Below, one piece after another: positions 8,763 through 17,829 of a stretch of 61,779 nucleotides of DNA. The notes beneath the pieces were generated by a model. It was given only the letters and a program-made list of their open reading frames with translations. It made no database searches and had not been told where the DNA came from. This stretch comes from an uncultured Bacteroides sp. (lineage in GTDB: Bacteria > Bacteroidota > Bacteroidia > Bacteroidales > Bacteroidaceae), in the NCBI GenBank assembly GCA_900546355.1, contig URCM01000004.1:1-61779 (forward strand), given 5' to 3'. Both the position numbers and the translations under genes were made by a program. How positions within the stretch are numbered: position 1 is the stretch's first letter; every line of letters begins with the position of its first letter.

Positions 8763-8880
8763 AAAACAAAATTGGTTTGCGAAAAATGGAACACAGAGAC
8801 ATGTTGACACAGGGCTTTGTCATCTCTCTCTATTTATATCTCTGTGCCTCTGTGTCTCTGTGTTCAATCAAAAAAAACGC
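8763..8880. repeat. CAGAGACAC-type hairpin element, copy 1
   Basis: The element starts AAAACAAAATTGGTTTGCG, which recurs inverted at 37010-37029. GAACACAGAGAC (8789-8800) pairs perfectly with GTCTCTGTGTTC (8854-8865). Additional CACAGGG and CTCTGTG segments between the arms extend the fold. It occupies the second half of the intergenic gap 8423-8945 and lies downstream of the minus-strand NodB gene, so it may serve as a terminator. Nothing else is recognised in that gap besides array A and the SDR terminator. Confidence 0.75.
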
Positions 8881-8945
8881 ATGGATTTTTCCGCAATTCA
8901 TTTCCTATTGGTTATAATATCGTTTAACTATCCGGTAGGTGAGAA

Positions 8946-9554
8946 TCAGAACACCTTGAATGTATAACCTTCTGACAAGAGCCATTCGATGGCACGGGGA
9001 AGGGCATACTTCAGGCGAGGTTCCGATTTGATGGAATCGTGGAAGGTGATGATGGAACCGTTGCGGGCATATTTCTTAACCTTGGCAAGCACTTGCGGAC
9101 CGGTAAGCCGCTTGCTGTAGTCGCGGGTGACGAGGTCCCACATCACGATGCGGTATTTCTTTTTCAATACATGATATTGCACCCAGCGCATGTGTCCGTG
9201 AGGCGGACGGAAAAGGTCGGTATGAAGGTATTCGTTTGCCTTATCGGTATTTGCCAGGTAATTCTGGCTCAGGTATTCGAAGCCTCGGATATGATTGAAG
9301 GTATGATTTCCGATGCGATGGCCGCGTTCTACTACCATACGGAATTCTTCGGGATGTTTACGTACATTGTCGCCCACCATAAAGAAGGTAGCCTTGATGC
9401 CGTATTGGTCTAATAAGTCGAGTACCCAAGGTGTGATATGGGGGATAGGCCCGTCATCGAAAGTCAGATAGACGGCTTTTTCATTTTTATCCATACGCCA
9501 TAAAGCACGCGGATAAATCCACCGAAGCAATAAGGGAGGTTGTTCGATAAGCAT
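8946..9554 (-). CDS. Polysaccharide deacetylase (NodB homology domain, CE4)
   Basis: This is a metal-dependent de-N-acetylase of the NodB/CE4 fold, acting on N-acetylglucosamine-type polymers such as peptidoglycan or an exopolysaccharide. The 202-residue protein is almost only the catalytic domain. It has TFDDGP at residues 31-36, the zinc-binding histidines His84 and His88 (GNHTFNH), RPPHG at 116-120 and FHDS from 171. No signal peptide is evident at the N-terminus, which is unusual for an enzyme of extracellular substrates, so localisation is open. It follows the DUF2723 gene on the same strand, but a hairpin separates them. Confidence 0.88.
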   Translation of the reverse strand: MLIEQPPLLLRWIYPRALWRMDKNEKAVYLTFDDGPIPHITPWVLDLLDQYGIKATFFMVGDNVRKHPEEFRMVVERGHRIGNHTFNHIRGFEYLSQNYLANTDKANEYLHTDLFRPPHGHMRWVQYHVLKKKYRIVMWDLVTRDYSKRLTGPQVLAKVKKYARNGSIITFHDSIKSEPRLKYALPRAIEWLLSEGYTFKVF

Positions 9555-9560
9555 TTCTGA

Positions 9561-9658
9561 AAACAGTTAATAGTTAACAGTTAATAGTGAATAGTGGACA
9601 AAGAATCGTGCATAACGTTCATATAAGCCGTTATTCTTTGTTCACTATTCACTATTCA
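9561..9658. repeat. TTAATAG/GTGAATAG hairpin repeat, copy 1
   Basis: AGTTAATAGTTAACAGTTAA leads into a hairpin with arms 9587-9606 (GTGAATAGTGGACAAAGAAT) and 9633-9652, 20 bp with a single G-U. It separates the DUF2723 gene from the NodB gene on the minus strand and probably terminates the former. The same heptamers recur at 44334-44457. Confidence 0.7.
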
Positions 9659-9661
9659 TCA

Positions 9662-12600
9662 TTATTCGTGGGCCGGATTGTTTTTTCCTACACGGCTTGT
9701 TAACATGCTGTATAATTGGTCGAACTGATGGCGATAGCTGGTTGCCGATTCGAGCGGCTTGCCGCTTTCGTCCTTCAGGTTTTCAAGTGCGGTGCAAACA
9801 TCGTCCAAGATGGTATAGTGGCGTATGCACTCTTCGTACGAGCTTGCCAGACGCATATCGTCAAGGCTCATATACCAGGCGGCATATTCCGCAGAGTTTT
9901 TCGCCAACTGGCAGAGGATGTTTTCCGCTTTCTTGGTTTCGCCCAACTTCGCGTAATCATCCGCCATTTCTTTCGAGCTGCTATAGATGTAATCGTGACG
10001 TACCGTTGTACTCGGGATGACCTTTTCGCAATAATCGAGCACTTCTTTCGCCTTGTCGTTCTTGCCTTCCTTAATCAACTGGGAAGCCAATTGCACGAAC
10101 ATGCGGCGGTGTGTGTCGCACATGCGGAGCACGGTTTCGTCCAAATAGATATCCGGATTGTCAATGCCTCCGAACTTGAACTTATGCATCAGGTTGTCAT
10201 ACATCTTTTCCGAGTCGAGACGACGTCCTAACTTCGCGTTATCGAACGGCGTGATGCGGTATGCCAAACCTTCTTGCAGGAAATTATTGGTCAAGTTCAG
10301 GTGATTGTCCGAACCTACGGTGATAGCCATATACATCGGGCGTTCCCAGTTGGTGTTGGCAAGCATTTCCAGCATCATCAGTTCGCTCTTATACAATATC
10401 CGTTTACCCTTCAGCGAAATGTGCATGTATTCCGGGATCGAGTCGGGTGCCAGCATGCCCGAACGCTTGATAGCCTCCTTGTCCAGCTTGATGACGATGC
10501 TGTCCGTCGGAATCATCTGCAAGCCTTCCTTCGGCGAGCGTACCCAATATTTCAGGATGTTCTTCAGTTCGTACGGGTTTTCGCCGAACTCTTTCTTCGC
10601 TTCTTCGGGATATTGCTTGTAGTAATTATTGATGGTTTCCATCGCGTCGGGACGTACATAAACCGCTTCGTTGTGTCCTTGTACGTAGTCGATGCGGTCC
10701 CAATTGATAGGCACGGAAGGCGAATCGTATGCCGGACGGCGCATTTGGTCGATGTACCAGTCGGTTTGCAGGTAGCTCAGGTTGCATACACGTACATCGG
10801 TACGGAAGCCCTCAGTTTCCTGGTTGTACCACAAGGGGAAGGTATCGTTGTCTCCGTTGGTGAAGATAATCGGGGCGCCTTCAGCCTGTACCGAGTTCAG
10901 GTAGTTTTGTCCGAAGTCGCGGCAGGTATAGCGTCCGCTCCGGTCGTGGTCGTCCCATGTCTGGCTCACCATTTGCAAAGGCACGAGCAGGCATACCACA
11001 CTGGCAAGGATGGCCGACGGTTTCTCGCCTAACTTCTTCTTTAGCCATTCGGCGATAGCCGCTACTCCCAAACCAATCCAAATGGCAAAGGCATAGAACG
11101 AACCTGCATAGGCATAGTCTCGCTCACGCGGTTGCTGGGGAGTCTGGTTCAGATAGAGCACAATGGCAAGCCCGGTCATGAAGAAGAGGAAGAACACAAT
11201 CCAGAATTGCTGGATGCCCCGTTCGCCCCGGTAGGCTTGCCAGAACAAACCTATCAGTCCCAATATCAAAGGCAAGCAATAGAACACGTTGTGTCCCTTG
11301 TTGTTCTTCAAATCGCTGGGCAATAAGGTCTGGTCGCCCACCAGTTTATTATCGATGAACGGGATACCGGTAATCCAGTTGCCATGTTCTATTTCGCCCT
11401 GTCCCTGTATATCGTTCTGACGTCCGGCGAAGTTCCACATGAAGTAACGCCAGTACATGTAGTTCAGCTGGTAGATGAAGAAGAACTTGATGTTGTCCCA
11501 TTGCGTCGGAATCTTTACCATCAGCATCTCTCCACACTGGTCGTAGGGGACCTGGCGTCCTTCTACTCCGCCCAGCCACGCTTCGTAAGCGGCTGCATGG
11601 TCGGAACTATACATACGTGGGAAAATCATGTTTTGCGCGTACTTGTATTCACTCTTGTGGCGCACTACTTCGTAACTGTCTTTTTCATCCGGGCTTTCTT
11701 TTTCCTTACGTTGGTAGACTGGTGCGCCTTCCGTCATGGCATAAACACATCCTCCGTCTACTTCTTCGAGTGCCATTTTCGAGGCATACGTCTGTCCGTA
11801 AAAGAGCGGGCGTGTGCCGTATTGTTCACGTCCCAGATATTCACCTAACGTGAAGATGTCTTCGGGAGAGTTTTGGTCCATCGGTGTGTTTGCCGAAGAA
11901 CGGATGACGATGACGGCATACGAAGAATAGCCCACCACCATCATCATCAAGCAGAGCAGGGAGGTGTTGAGCGTGCGTGCGCTGACCCGGTATTTCTCGG
12001 GAAGGTTGGCGAACAGATAGAGTGCCAGTACCGCCAGCACGATAATGCCGATAATCACGCTGCTCGTCCCATGCCCGTAGAAGGGGATACCCAGCAAGCC
12101 TACGGTGGTGAGGAAAGAAATGTTCATCCGTTTGCGGCTTCGCACGGTGTAACTTTCGTATACACCCCATACAAGGCTTGCCGCCAGCAGGATGATGTAA
12201 ATAATGAGTCCGGTATTGAACGAGAAGCCGAAACCGTTGACAAACAGAAGCTCGAACCATCCGCCTATCTTCACAATGCCCGGCACGATGCCGTAAAGCA
12301 CGGCTGCAACCAATACCATCGAGCCGCAAAGCGCTATGAGGCTTCCTTTCAGGTTGGCGTGCGGGTTCTTCTTATAATAATATACCAGTACAATCGCCGG
12401 AATACAAAGCAAGTTCAACAAATGCACGCCGATAGACAAGCCCGTCAGATAGGCAATCAGAATCAGCCAACGGTCGCTATGCGCCTCTGTCGCACGGTTT
12501 TCCCATTTCAGTATCAGCCAGAATACCACGGCGGTGAAAAGGCTGGAGTATGCGTATACCTCGCCCTCGACGGCGCTGAACCAGAAGGTATCGCTCCACG

Positions 12601-12994
12601 TATAAGCCAGCGCGCCTACCAGTCCCGACCCCATGATGGCGACAAGCTTTCCGGTGGTCATGTCTTTTTCTTCGGGGCAAATCAGCTTCTTGGCAAGGTG
12701 CGTGATGCTCCAGAACAGGAAAAGGATACACGCCGCGCTCATCAATGCGCTCATGATGTTCACCATGCGTGCCACTTGCGACGGGTCGCTGGTGAATTGG
12801 CTGAACAAGTTGGCTGTAAGCATAAAGAACGGTGCGCCAGGTGGATGGCCTACTTCCAGTTTATATCCGGTGGTGATAAATTCGGGACAGTCCCAAAAGC
12901 TGGCGGTAGGCTCGATAGTCATGCAATAGGTAATAGCCGCGACCAAAAAAGCGAGCCAGCCCACCAAGTTGTTAATCTTGTTGTACTGTTTCAT
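9662..12994 (-). CDS. DUF2723 family membrane protein, GT-C glycosyltransferase-like
   Basis: This is a very large integral membrane protein of 1110 residues. Numerous hydrophobic helices fill the first half (about residues 10-700), followed by a soluble C-terminal domain with tetratricopeptide-like helical pairs (about 950-1100). Near the N-terminus, ASFWDCPEFITTGYKLEVGH carries acidic residues in the first extracytoplasmic loop, as in GT-C enzymes of the protein O-mannosyltransferase type. DUF2723 proteins are widespread in Bacteroidota and are thought to move sugars from lipid-linked donors, possibly to proteins, but substrate and product are not shown by the sequence. A TATCTTTG -7 element lies upstream at 13032-13039. 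Confidence 0.85.
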   Translation of the reverse strand: MKQYNKINNLVGWLAFLVAAITYCMTIEPTASFWDCPEFITTGYKLEVGHPPGAPFFMLTANLFSQFTSDPSQVARMVNIMSALMSAACILFLFWSITHLAKKLICPEEKDMTTGKLVAIMGSGLVGALAYTWSDTFWFSAVEGEVYAYSSLFTAVVFWLILKWENRATEAHSDRWLILIAYLTGLSIGVHLLNLLCIPAIVLVYYYKKNPHANLKGSLIALCGSMVLVAAVLYGIVPGIVKIGGWFELLFVNGFGFSFNTGLIIYIILLAASLVWGVYESYTVRSRKRMNISFLTTVGLLGIPFYGHGTSSVIIGIIVLAVLALYLFANLPEKYRVSARTLNTSLLCLMMMVVGYSSYAVIVIRSSANTPMDQNSPEDIFTLGEYLGREQYGTRPLFYGQTYASKMALEEVDGGCVYAMTEGAPVYQRKEKESPDEKDSYEVVRHKSEYKYAQNMIFPRMYSSDHAAAYEAWLGGVEGRQVPYDQCGEMLMVKIPTQWDNIKFFFIYQLNYMYWRYFMWNFAGRQNDIQGQGEIEHGNWITGIPFIDNKLVGDQTLLPSDLKNNKGHNVFYCLPLILGLIGLFWQAYRGERGIQQFWIVFFLFFMTGLAIVLYLNQTPQQPRERDYAYAGSFYAFAIWIGLGVAAIAEWLKKKLGEKPSAILASVVCLLVPLQMVSQTWDDHDRSGRYTCRDFGQNYLNSVQAEGAPIIFTNGDNDTFPLWYNQETEGFRTDVRVCNLSYLQTDWYIDQMRRPAYDSPSVPINWDRIDYVQGHNEAVYVRPDAMETINNYYKQYPEEAKKEFGENPYELKNILKYWVRSPKEGLQMIPTDSIVIKLDKEAIKRSGMLAPDSIPEYMHISLKGKRILYKSELMMLEMLANTNWERPMYMAITVGSDNHLNLTNNFLQEGLAYRITPFDNAKLGRRLDSEKMYDNLMHKFKFGGIDNPDIYLDETVLRMCDTHRRMFVQLASQLIKEGKNDKAKEVLDYCEKVIPSTTVRHDYIYSSSKEMADDYAKLGETKKAENILCQLAKNSAEYAAWYMSLDDMRLASSYEECIRHYTILDDVCTALENLKDESGKPLESATSYRHQFDQLYSMLTSRVGKNNPAHE

Positions 12995-13031
12995 TCTAAG
13001 GTTTATTTTTATAGACTTTGCATAATCGGCG

Positions 13032-13039
13032 CAAAGATA
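13032..13039 (-). promoter_or_regulatory. Predicted -7 element for the DUF2723 gene
   Basis: The minus strand reads TATCTTTG, a perfect TAnnTTTG match, 38 bases from the ATG at 12994. No clear -33 box is visible. Confidence 0.55.
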
Positions 13040-13141
13040 GTGATTTTCAGTACAGCGCAGGTACGTACCCCGTAGTTTTTCGTTTTTTTATCATTACTGT
13101 TTGGCTTCGGAATGTTTCTTCCTGCCTTGTGAAATAATTAT

Positions 13142-13195
13142 GCCCCGCTCCGCACGTATATGGAAAGGGATTCGCAACTACGTGAGGGGCGGGGC
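13142..13195 (-). terminator. Terminator downstream of the exported three-gene operon
   Basis: GCCCCGCTCCGCACGTA (13142-13158) and TACGTGAGGGGCGGGGC (13179-13195) form a GC-rich stem with two mismatches and a 20-nt loop, followed on the minus strand by AT-rich sequence. It lies about 20 bases beyond the stop of the 780-residue lipoprotein. Confidence 0.7.
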
Positions 13196-13217
13196 GGAAA
13201 TAGGTGGAAAAGAGAGG

Positions 13218-15560
13218 TTATTTCCTTACGTTCCTTTTGTCAGTCCGGCGATAGAAAGGCAGGAATTTCTTGATTTGTTTTCCGCTTCGTGAAAACAAAC
13301 CGACTTCATCCTGTATGCCATCCATAATCATGACGCTCATTACGTAAGAAGGGTCGTCAATGAAAATGTCGCCCAAGCCTCCGGCATCATAACTTACCGT
13401 AATGGTTTTATCATCTGTCATGAAAACACTTTCTCCATAAGTTTCTGGTAGGTTATCATCATAAACTAAGGATAGTTTTCCTTCTTGCTTGATGCTTTCT
13501 ACCAATGCTTGATAATCTTGATAACTTATATTACGATAATACAACATGCCTCCTTGTTTACACATGGTGCCACGTTCTCCCATAATCGCCATATCAGGAG
13601 TGGAAAGGCTTGCCGGCGTAAAATCGGGTAAGTCAAGTGAAGCCAAAGAACTGATATGTGTATTCTGTTTGCCTGCGAACAATAATGGCATGACGATTTC
13701 GGCAGAAACAAGTTCTGCATGTTCATCATAGGTTTGTGTATCTCCATCAGCGAACGTTCCGAATCCTGAAAGCTGTATTCGGAATAAATTCTCCTCTTCT
13801 TCTACTATGGAAGCTGTAAGAGATTCACTATCAAATCCCTTATTACCTTCTTCGACGTAAGCGAATACATTCTGATAGTCTGTACGGTCAAATGAATAAC
13901 CGGAGAATATCACATCCATTGCATCTTCAGAATCCTCGGCGTAGGAAGTAGCAAGAAACATATCATCCACCACCATAATGCCTGATGTTGAGTTTATTTG
14001 CGGTATATTGATGGATGTAGACCTATGGTTTCCTGCTTGAGTGACATAATTGACATGGAATACACCGCCTAATCCCGTATCCGAACTGATGTTGATGGTT
14101 CCCAAATCAATATTAAGACCGGTTAGCTTCACTTCTTCCATATACAATAGTTTACCTGTTCCCAACTCTGTAATCGAGACAGTGCCAACCCCCATATTGT
14201 TATATTTATAATATAGATTGACAGAACCATCCAAACTGATCATGGAATTGCTTTGTGGAACTCCGAGGAAGTCATAATCCACGCGGGCGGAAACGGAAAC
14301 AAATCCTTGGTCATTCACAACTTTTGCCTTGATACGGGGGAGAGCTAATACACCTCCCTCTGAAGGAACAGTTATGATGATAGTATCTGTTTTGATTTCT
14401 CTTGGAGCAACTGTTACTGTATATGTATAAGGTGATACATCAATAGGTAATTTAGAGTCATCTAAAGATACTGTGATAGGAGTATCTGCTGGTACCTTTG
14501 CACCAAAATAGCCTTTCGTATCCGTATATCCAGCACTTTGCCAAATATGAACTTTTACGCCAGGTAATGGTTCTAAATCTTTGTAGTCATCATCTTCTTC
14601 TTTTGTATATACGAGAACTCTTATTTCTCCTGGATCTTTAGGACCATCCAAATTGATATAAGAGAAGTGCCCCACCGTACCTACATATTCATTGCCTTGG
14701 CGCACAGCTTCTCCCGATTCTACCCAAATGCCGGCGTTCTCGTTGAAGTGCCAAAGCGGCATACTTTCGGGAGCGTCATCGCCCATGCCTTCGGGTATGG
14801 GGAAAGTTACGGTAGACTGTTCTCCTTCCTTTAATTGCAACTTCTTTCCGTCGCTTCCGGTCAGGTTCACACCTACCATACCGTATGAAACCAATTGTAC
14901 GGAAGAGTTATCCGAACGGATAGCCGACAAGTCTCCGCCCGGCATCATATCTGCAAAATGTTCGTTGTTGGGATCCATGTAAATCATGTCCATCTGCACC
15001 TGGCCACTATACGCGTTTCCCGATTCATCGACCAACGAAGACGCGGGAATCTCTACTTTCATGCCGCTTACTTCCACGTCTTTGCCTTCCGTAGCCGTAA
15101 AAGACTCGCTTGCCGTAATGGTACTTTTTCCTTTGGGATACATCACAACATCGAACCGCTCATAAGTTTGGTCGAACGAGCGTACAATGTCGAAGTACCC
15201 GTCTTTGCTAAAACGGAACACTCCTCTGCCACTTACAGAGCCAATTTCCTGAAAATAAAACAGACCGCTATTGTCTGTTGTAACCCGTTGGTTCCCAGTT
15301 GTTACTGTCACGCCGGAAAGCGCATTCCCATCTGCATCGTATACAAATCCGGCAACCATTTGTGCTACCATTTCTACATTCTCGTTTACCACAGGTTCGT
15401 TGGGATATTCCGGTGTAGGGTCGGGATTCGGGTCAGGATTAACCTCTTCTTTTACCGAATCGTCACTACAGGCAGCCATAGCCAGTGCCATAGCTGCACA
15501 CATTCCTATACGTTTTAGTATGGGAACGGCTTGAAACAATAATTCCTTCATGGTTTTCAT
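13218..15560 (-). CDS. Large lipoprotein with carboxypeptidase-regulatory-like domains
   Basis: The 780-residue product starts with a lipoprotein signal ending AMAAC (lipid-modified Cys31). An acidic, Pro-rich linker (PDPNPDPTPEYP) follows. A carboxypeptidase-regulatory-like beta-sandwich lies at about residues 66-145 (VAGFVYDADGNALSGVTVT). A second one lies at about 305-365 (GEIRVLVYTKEEDDD, then DTKGYFGAKVP). The remaining 400 residues are beta-rich and not recognised. Acidic residues after the acylated cysteine (CSDDS) fit the lipoprotein export signal described in Bacteroides, so surface exposure is plausible. It is the last gene of a minus-strand operon with a beta-barrel protein 25 bases upstream and a TIG-like lipoprotein before that. 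The function is unknown. Confidence 0.75.
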   Translation of the reverse strand: MKTMKELLFQAVPILKRIGMCAAMALAMAACSDDSVKEEVNPDPNPDPTPEYPNEPVVNENVEMVAQMVAGFVYDADGNALSGVTVTTGNQRVTTDNSGLFYFQEIGSVSGRGVFRFSKDGYFDIVRSFDQTYERFDVVMYPKGKSTITASESFTATEGKDVEVSGMKVEIPASSLVDESGNAYSGQVQMDMIYMDPNNEHFADMMPGGDLSAIRSDNSSVQLVSYGMVGVNLTGSDGKKLQLKEGEQSTVTFPIPEGMGDDAPESMPLWHFNENAGIWVESGEAVRQGNEYVGTVGHFSYINLDGPKDPGEIRVLVYTKEEDDDYKDLEPLPGVKVHIWQSAGYTDTKGYFGAKVPADTPITVSLDDSKLPIDVSPYTYTVTVAPREIKTDTIIITVPSEGGVLALPRIKAKVVNDQGFVSVSARVDYDFLGVPQSNSMISLDGSVNLYYKYNNMGVGTVSITELGTGKLLYMEEVKLTGLNIDLGTINISSDTGLGGVFHVNYVTQAGNHRSTSINIPQINSTSGIMVVDDMFLATSYAEDSEDAMDVIFSGYSFDRTDYQNVFAYVEEGNKGFDSESLTASIVEEEENLFRIQLSGFGTFADGDTQTYDEHAELVSAEIVMPLLFAGKQNTHISSLASLDLPDFTPASLSTPDMAIMGERGTMCKQGGMLYYRNISYQDYQALVESIKQEGKLSLVYDDNLPETYGESVFMTDDKTITVSYDAGGLGDIFIDDPSYVMSVMIMDGIQDEVGLFSRSGKQIKKFLPFYRRTDKRNVRK

Positions 15561-15585
15561 CTTTCTATCTGTTTTGATTGGTTAT

Positions 15586-16464
15586 TTACATCCGGAAACT
15601 GATATAAAACCGCATGGATCCGGTTTTCCACTTGGTCTTATCGTTTTCGCCCCGCAACATATCGCCCATGCTGGTATTTTCGTTCCAGGATTCTTCCTCT
15701 TCTAGGTTTCCTAAGTCGATGTTGTTGTACTTCGTGTTTCCCCATCTGCCTTCGATGCCGATAGAAATCGCTTTGTAAGAGACTGAGCCTCCGAGGGTGA
15801 AGAATGTTCCGTAGCTATGGAGGAGGTCACTTCCGTATGAATCTTGTATGGTCAACAGGGAATAAGACGGAGCCACTCGGAAATAAAGCCCTGCTTTCAG
15901 ATAGCTGACCGGATTGATTGTCACAGAGGGGCCTATCTGTGTACTGAACTCGTATTGTTGCATTTTCTTCATTTCTACACTTCCGTTAAGTTCGGGTGAT
16001 GAAGGTAGATGACCCTCTTCGTAATAATAGTCGCCATAGCCCATATCTTCGGCATCTCCGTTGAAGAAGCCGAACGTGTCTTCATACTTCGCGAGGTTCA
16101 GGTCACAATAAGTCCAGTCGATGCCGAACTTTATCATGCCCGCTATTGGTTTCTTATGCAGGTAATAAGTACGTCCGAAACCGTAATGGAAGCCGAAATA
16201 GCTTCTCCATGTCCCTCCGCCGTATTCTTTCCGGGTCAGGCTTTGGTTTACGTAGCCGATGTTCATGTATCTGGTGTGCTTGCCCCATATCTTTTGCCAA
16301 CTCATGTCTTTCTGGTATTCTTTTATCAGGTCAGAATAACGGACCCTTACCTGGCTGTCTTTTGTATCTTTCGCGTCTTTTATATCTTGTGCTGCTATCG
16401 GCAACGTACAGGCAAACAAGGTTATTATCCCTACTGCGCGAACAAGTTTCTTTATCATAATCAT
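15586..16464 (-). CDS. Predicted outer-membrane beta-barrel protein
   Basis: The 292-residue protein has a signal peptide (about residues 1-26, ending PIAAQ). Strand-like stretches follow with alternating hydrophobic residues, many Tyr, Trp and Gly, and a C-terminus ending in an aromatic-rich strand (MRFYISFRM), all typical of outer-membrane beta-barrels. A repeated polar insert (KDAKDTKDSQ) follows the signal peptide. It lies 30 bases from the gene before and 25 bases from the gene after it, both lipoproteins on the same strand, so a joint envelope complex is likely. No specific family is recognised. Confidence 0.65.
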   Translation of the reverse strand: MIMIKKLVRAVGIITLFACTLPIAAQDIKDAKDTKDSQVRVRYSDLIKEYQKDMSWQKIWGKHTRYMNIGYVNQSLTRKEYGGGTWRSYFGFHYGFGRTYYLHKKPIAGMIKFGIDWTYCDLNLAKYEDTFGFFNGDAEDMGYGDYYYEEGHLPSSPELNGSVEMKKMQQYEFSTQIGPSVTINPVSYLKAGLYFRVAPSYSLLTIQDSYGSDLLHSYGTFFTLGGSVSYKAISIGIEGRWGNTKYNNIDLGNLEEEESWNENTSMGDMLRGENDKTKWKTGSMRFYISFRM

Positions 16465-16494
16465 AGCATTTCTTTTTTACGTAATGAAATAAAA

Positions 16495-17427
16495 TCAGAG
16501 TCTCTCGTATACAACTATTTCTGCCAAGTTATATTCGACGCCGTAACGGCATAAGTTTACCGACTGGTAACCCGTCACATTTTCGGGTATGCGGAACGTC
16601 AGCGCATCGTCCGTCGTATCTATCGAAACGATTTCCGCCGGAACGCCGTTCAGTGTAATCGTGTCTCCTTCTTCGAAAAGGCCGCCGGCCAGGGTCACTT
16701 CATCTCCTTGATAATACCAGTCTGCTTGAGGGAAACGGATGCAATGACGCGGTTCGATATTCACAACGCCGGAAAGCAAGATGTCTTCGCCACGGTGCAC
16801 CCAACGCACATACGTAGCTCCCAGGCACACCATCTCTACCGTCCATCCATACATTTCCGAGTAAACGAAAGACGATTCTATCCACTCGCCGGTCACAGGC
16901 GTTACATTTCCCGTATCTTCATCATACTTCAGGCATTGAAAGTAGATTTTGTCGTCGGCCAAAGGCTCTTCGCCGCTAAGTATTATCACTCTTTCTTCCT
17001 CGTACAGAAACACCCACGGTTCTGAGACAGGCAATACGTTCAGCGGATGCGTTTCTCCACCGCGTTCGTAATAAATCATGGGTTCGCCCGTGGCTGACCC
17101 TGCCGGAATCACAAAGGTCAGTTCGTTATTTGTCTTGTTCGTTATCCGTGCCTCGATACGGCTCTGGTTAGCGGATGAAGTTCCATCGCTATTTCCGGTG
17201 TTTGCCTTTTCTACATATACTTTACTGATTTCTGAAAGCATATTGCCTTTCAATAAGACTTCCGACCCGTAAATGAAACTTCCATAACCGGGTAATTGCA
17301 CATAAAATCCGCTATCTTCTCCGCCGCTGAACGGTGCTTGTTCATCTTCTACGCATGAAGTAAACATCCCTGTCATAGTGATGAACAAAGATAAAGCCAA
17401 TCGCATTGTTTTTTTTACTGCATTCAT
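16495..17427 (-). CDS. Lipoprotein with TIG/IPT-like beta-sandwich repeats
   Basis: The 310-residue product begins with a lipoprotein signal ending MFTSC (lipid-modified Cys25) followed by acidic residues (VEDEQ), again fitting surface export. Two TIG/IPT-like domains can be suggested. One has YGSEVLLKGNML near residue 55 followed by IPAGSATGEPMIYYERGG. The other, near the C-terminus, has YQGDEVTLAGGLFEEGDTI and VTGYQSVNLCRYG. Such domains are common in Bacteroides surface-glycan binding proteins, but no SusC/SusD genes are near. It is the first gene of the three-gene operon. Its ligand is unknown. Confidence 0.7.
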   Translation of the reverse strand: MNAVKKTMRLALSLFITMTGMFTSCVEDEQAPFSGGEDSGFYVQLPGYGSFIYGSEVLLKGNMLSEISKVYVEKANTGNSDGTSSANQSRIEARITNKTNNELTFVIPAGSATGEPMIYYERGGETHPLNVLPVSEPWVFLYEEERVIILSGEEPLADDKIYFQCLKYDEDTGNVTPVTGEWIESSFVYSEMYGWTVEMVCLGATYVRWVHRGEDILLSGVVNIEPRHCIRFPQADWYYQGDEVTLAGGLFEEGDTITLNGVPAEIVSIDTTDDALTFRIPENVTGYQSVNLCRYGVEYNLAEIVVYERL

Positions 17428-17550
17428 TTGTCCTGACTTAAGTGGTATGAATATATATTTGTTTCAAAAGAATCTTGAAGTGTGAATCAGGGTGATGGCT
17501 TAAAAAGTATTGTCAAATTTAAAAGAAATTTTTAATATAAACGAATTTTT

Positions 17551-17598
17551 ACCCATCAAAAGCGTCCCATTTCCGGAAATGGAACGCTTTTGGTGGGT
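17551..17598. terminator. Loop-less near-perfect palindrome, possible terminator
   Basis: The 48-base segment is almost completely self-complementary. ACCCATCAAAAGCGT pairs with ACGCTTTTGGTGGGT with one G-U, and the centre CCATTTCCGGAAATGG is a perfect palindrome. It lies between the tRNA-Ala gene and the exported operon, both on the minus strand. T-rich sequence on its minus-strand 3' side would allow it to act as a terminator. Confidence 0.55.
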
Positions 17599-17668
17599 AT
17601 TTAGCTGGAATGAGCCCGTTTGAACGGGTGAAAGCGCAGGAACGGGAATGTTAATATATATAAACAAA

Positions 17669-17710
17669 CATAGCGTCCGCTGGCTAAATGAATAGCCAGC
17701 GGACGCTATG
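17669..17710 (-). terminator. Terminator of tRNA-Ala
   Basis: Two perfectly complementary 18-base arms (17669-17686 and 17693-17710) flank a 6-base loop and directly abut the tRNA 3' end. On the minus strand the hairpin is followed by TTTGTTTATATATATT. Confidence 0.85.
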
Positions 17711-17784
17711 TGGAGCATACGAGACTCGAACTCGTCACCTCGACACTGCCAGTGTCGCGCTCTAGCCAGATGAGCTAATGCCCC
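17711..17784 (-). tRNA. tRNA-Ala (anticodon GGC)
   Basis: The minus strand folds as a standard cloverleaf. The acceptor strands are GGGGCAT and ATGCTCC with one G-U pair and discriminator A. The D-arm is TAGCTCATCTGGCTAGAGC. The anticodon stem CGACA/TGTCG has loop CTGGCAG, giving anticodon GGC (alanine), and the T-arm is ACGAG TTCGAGT CTCGT. The length is 74 without an encoded CCA. It stands alone, downstream of znuC. Confidence 0.95.
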
Positions 17785-17829
17785 ATTCGGGATGGCAAAG
17801 ATAAGGATTCTTTTTTTAATATCCAATGC

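Noticed and set aside
17500..17826. 108-codon minus-strand open frame
   Set aside because: It runs straight through tRNA-Ala and two hairpins, and its start lies against znuC. It is a chance frame.
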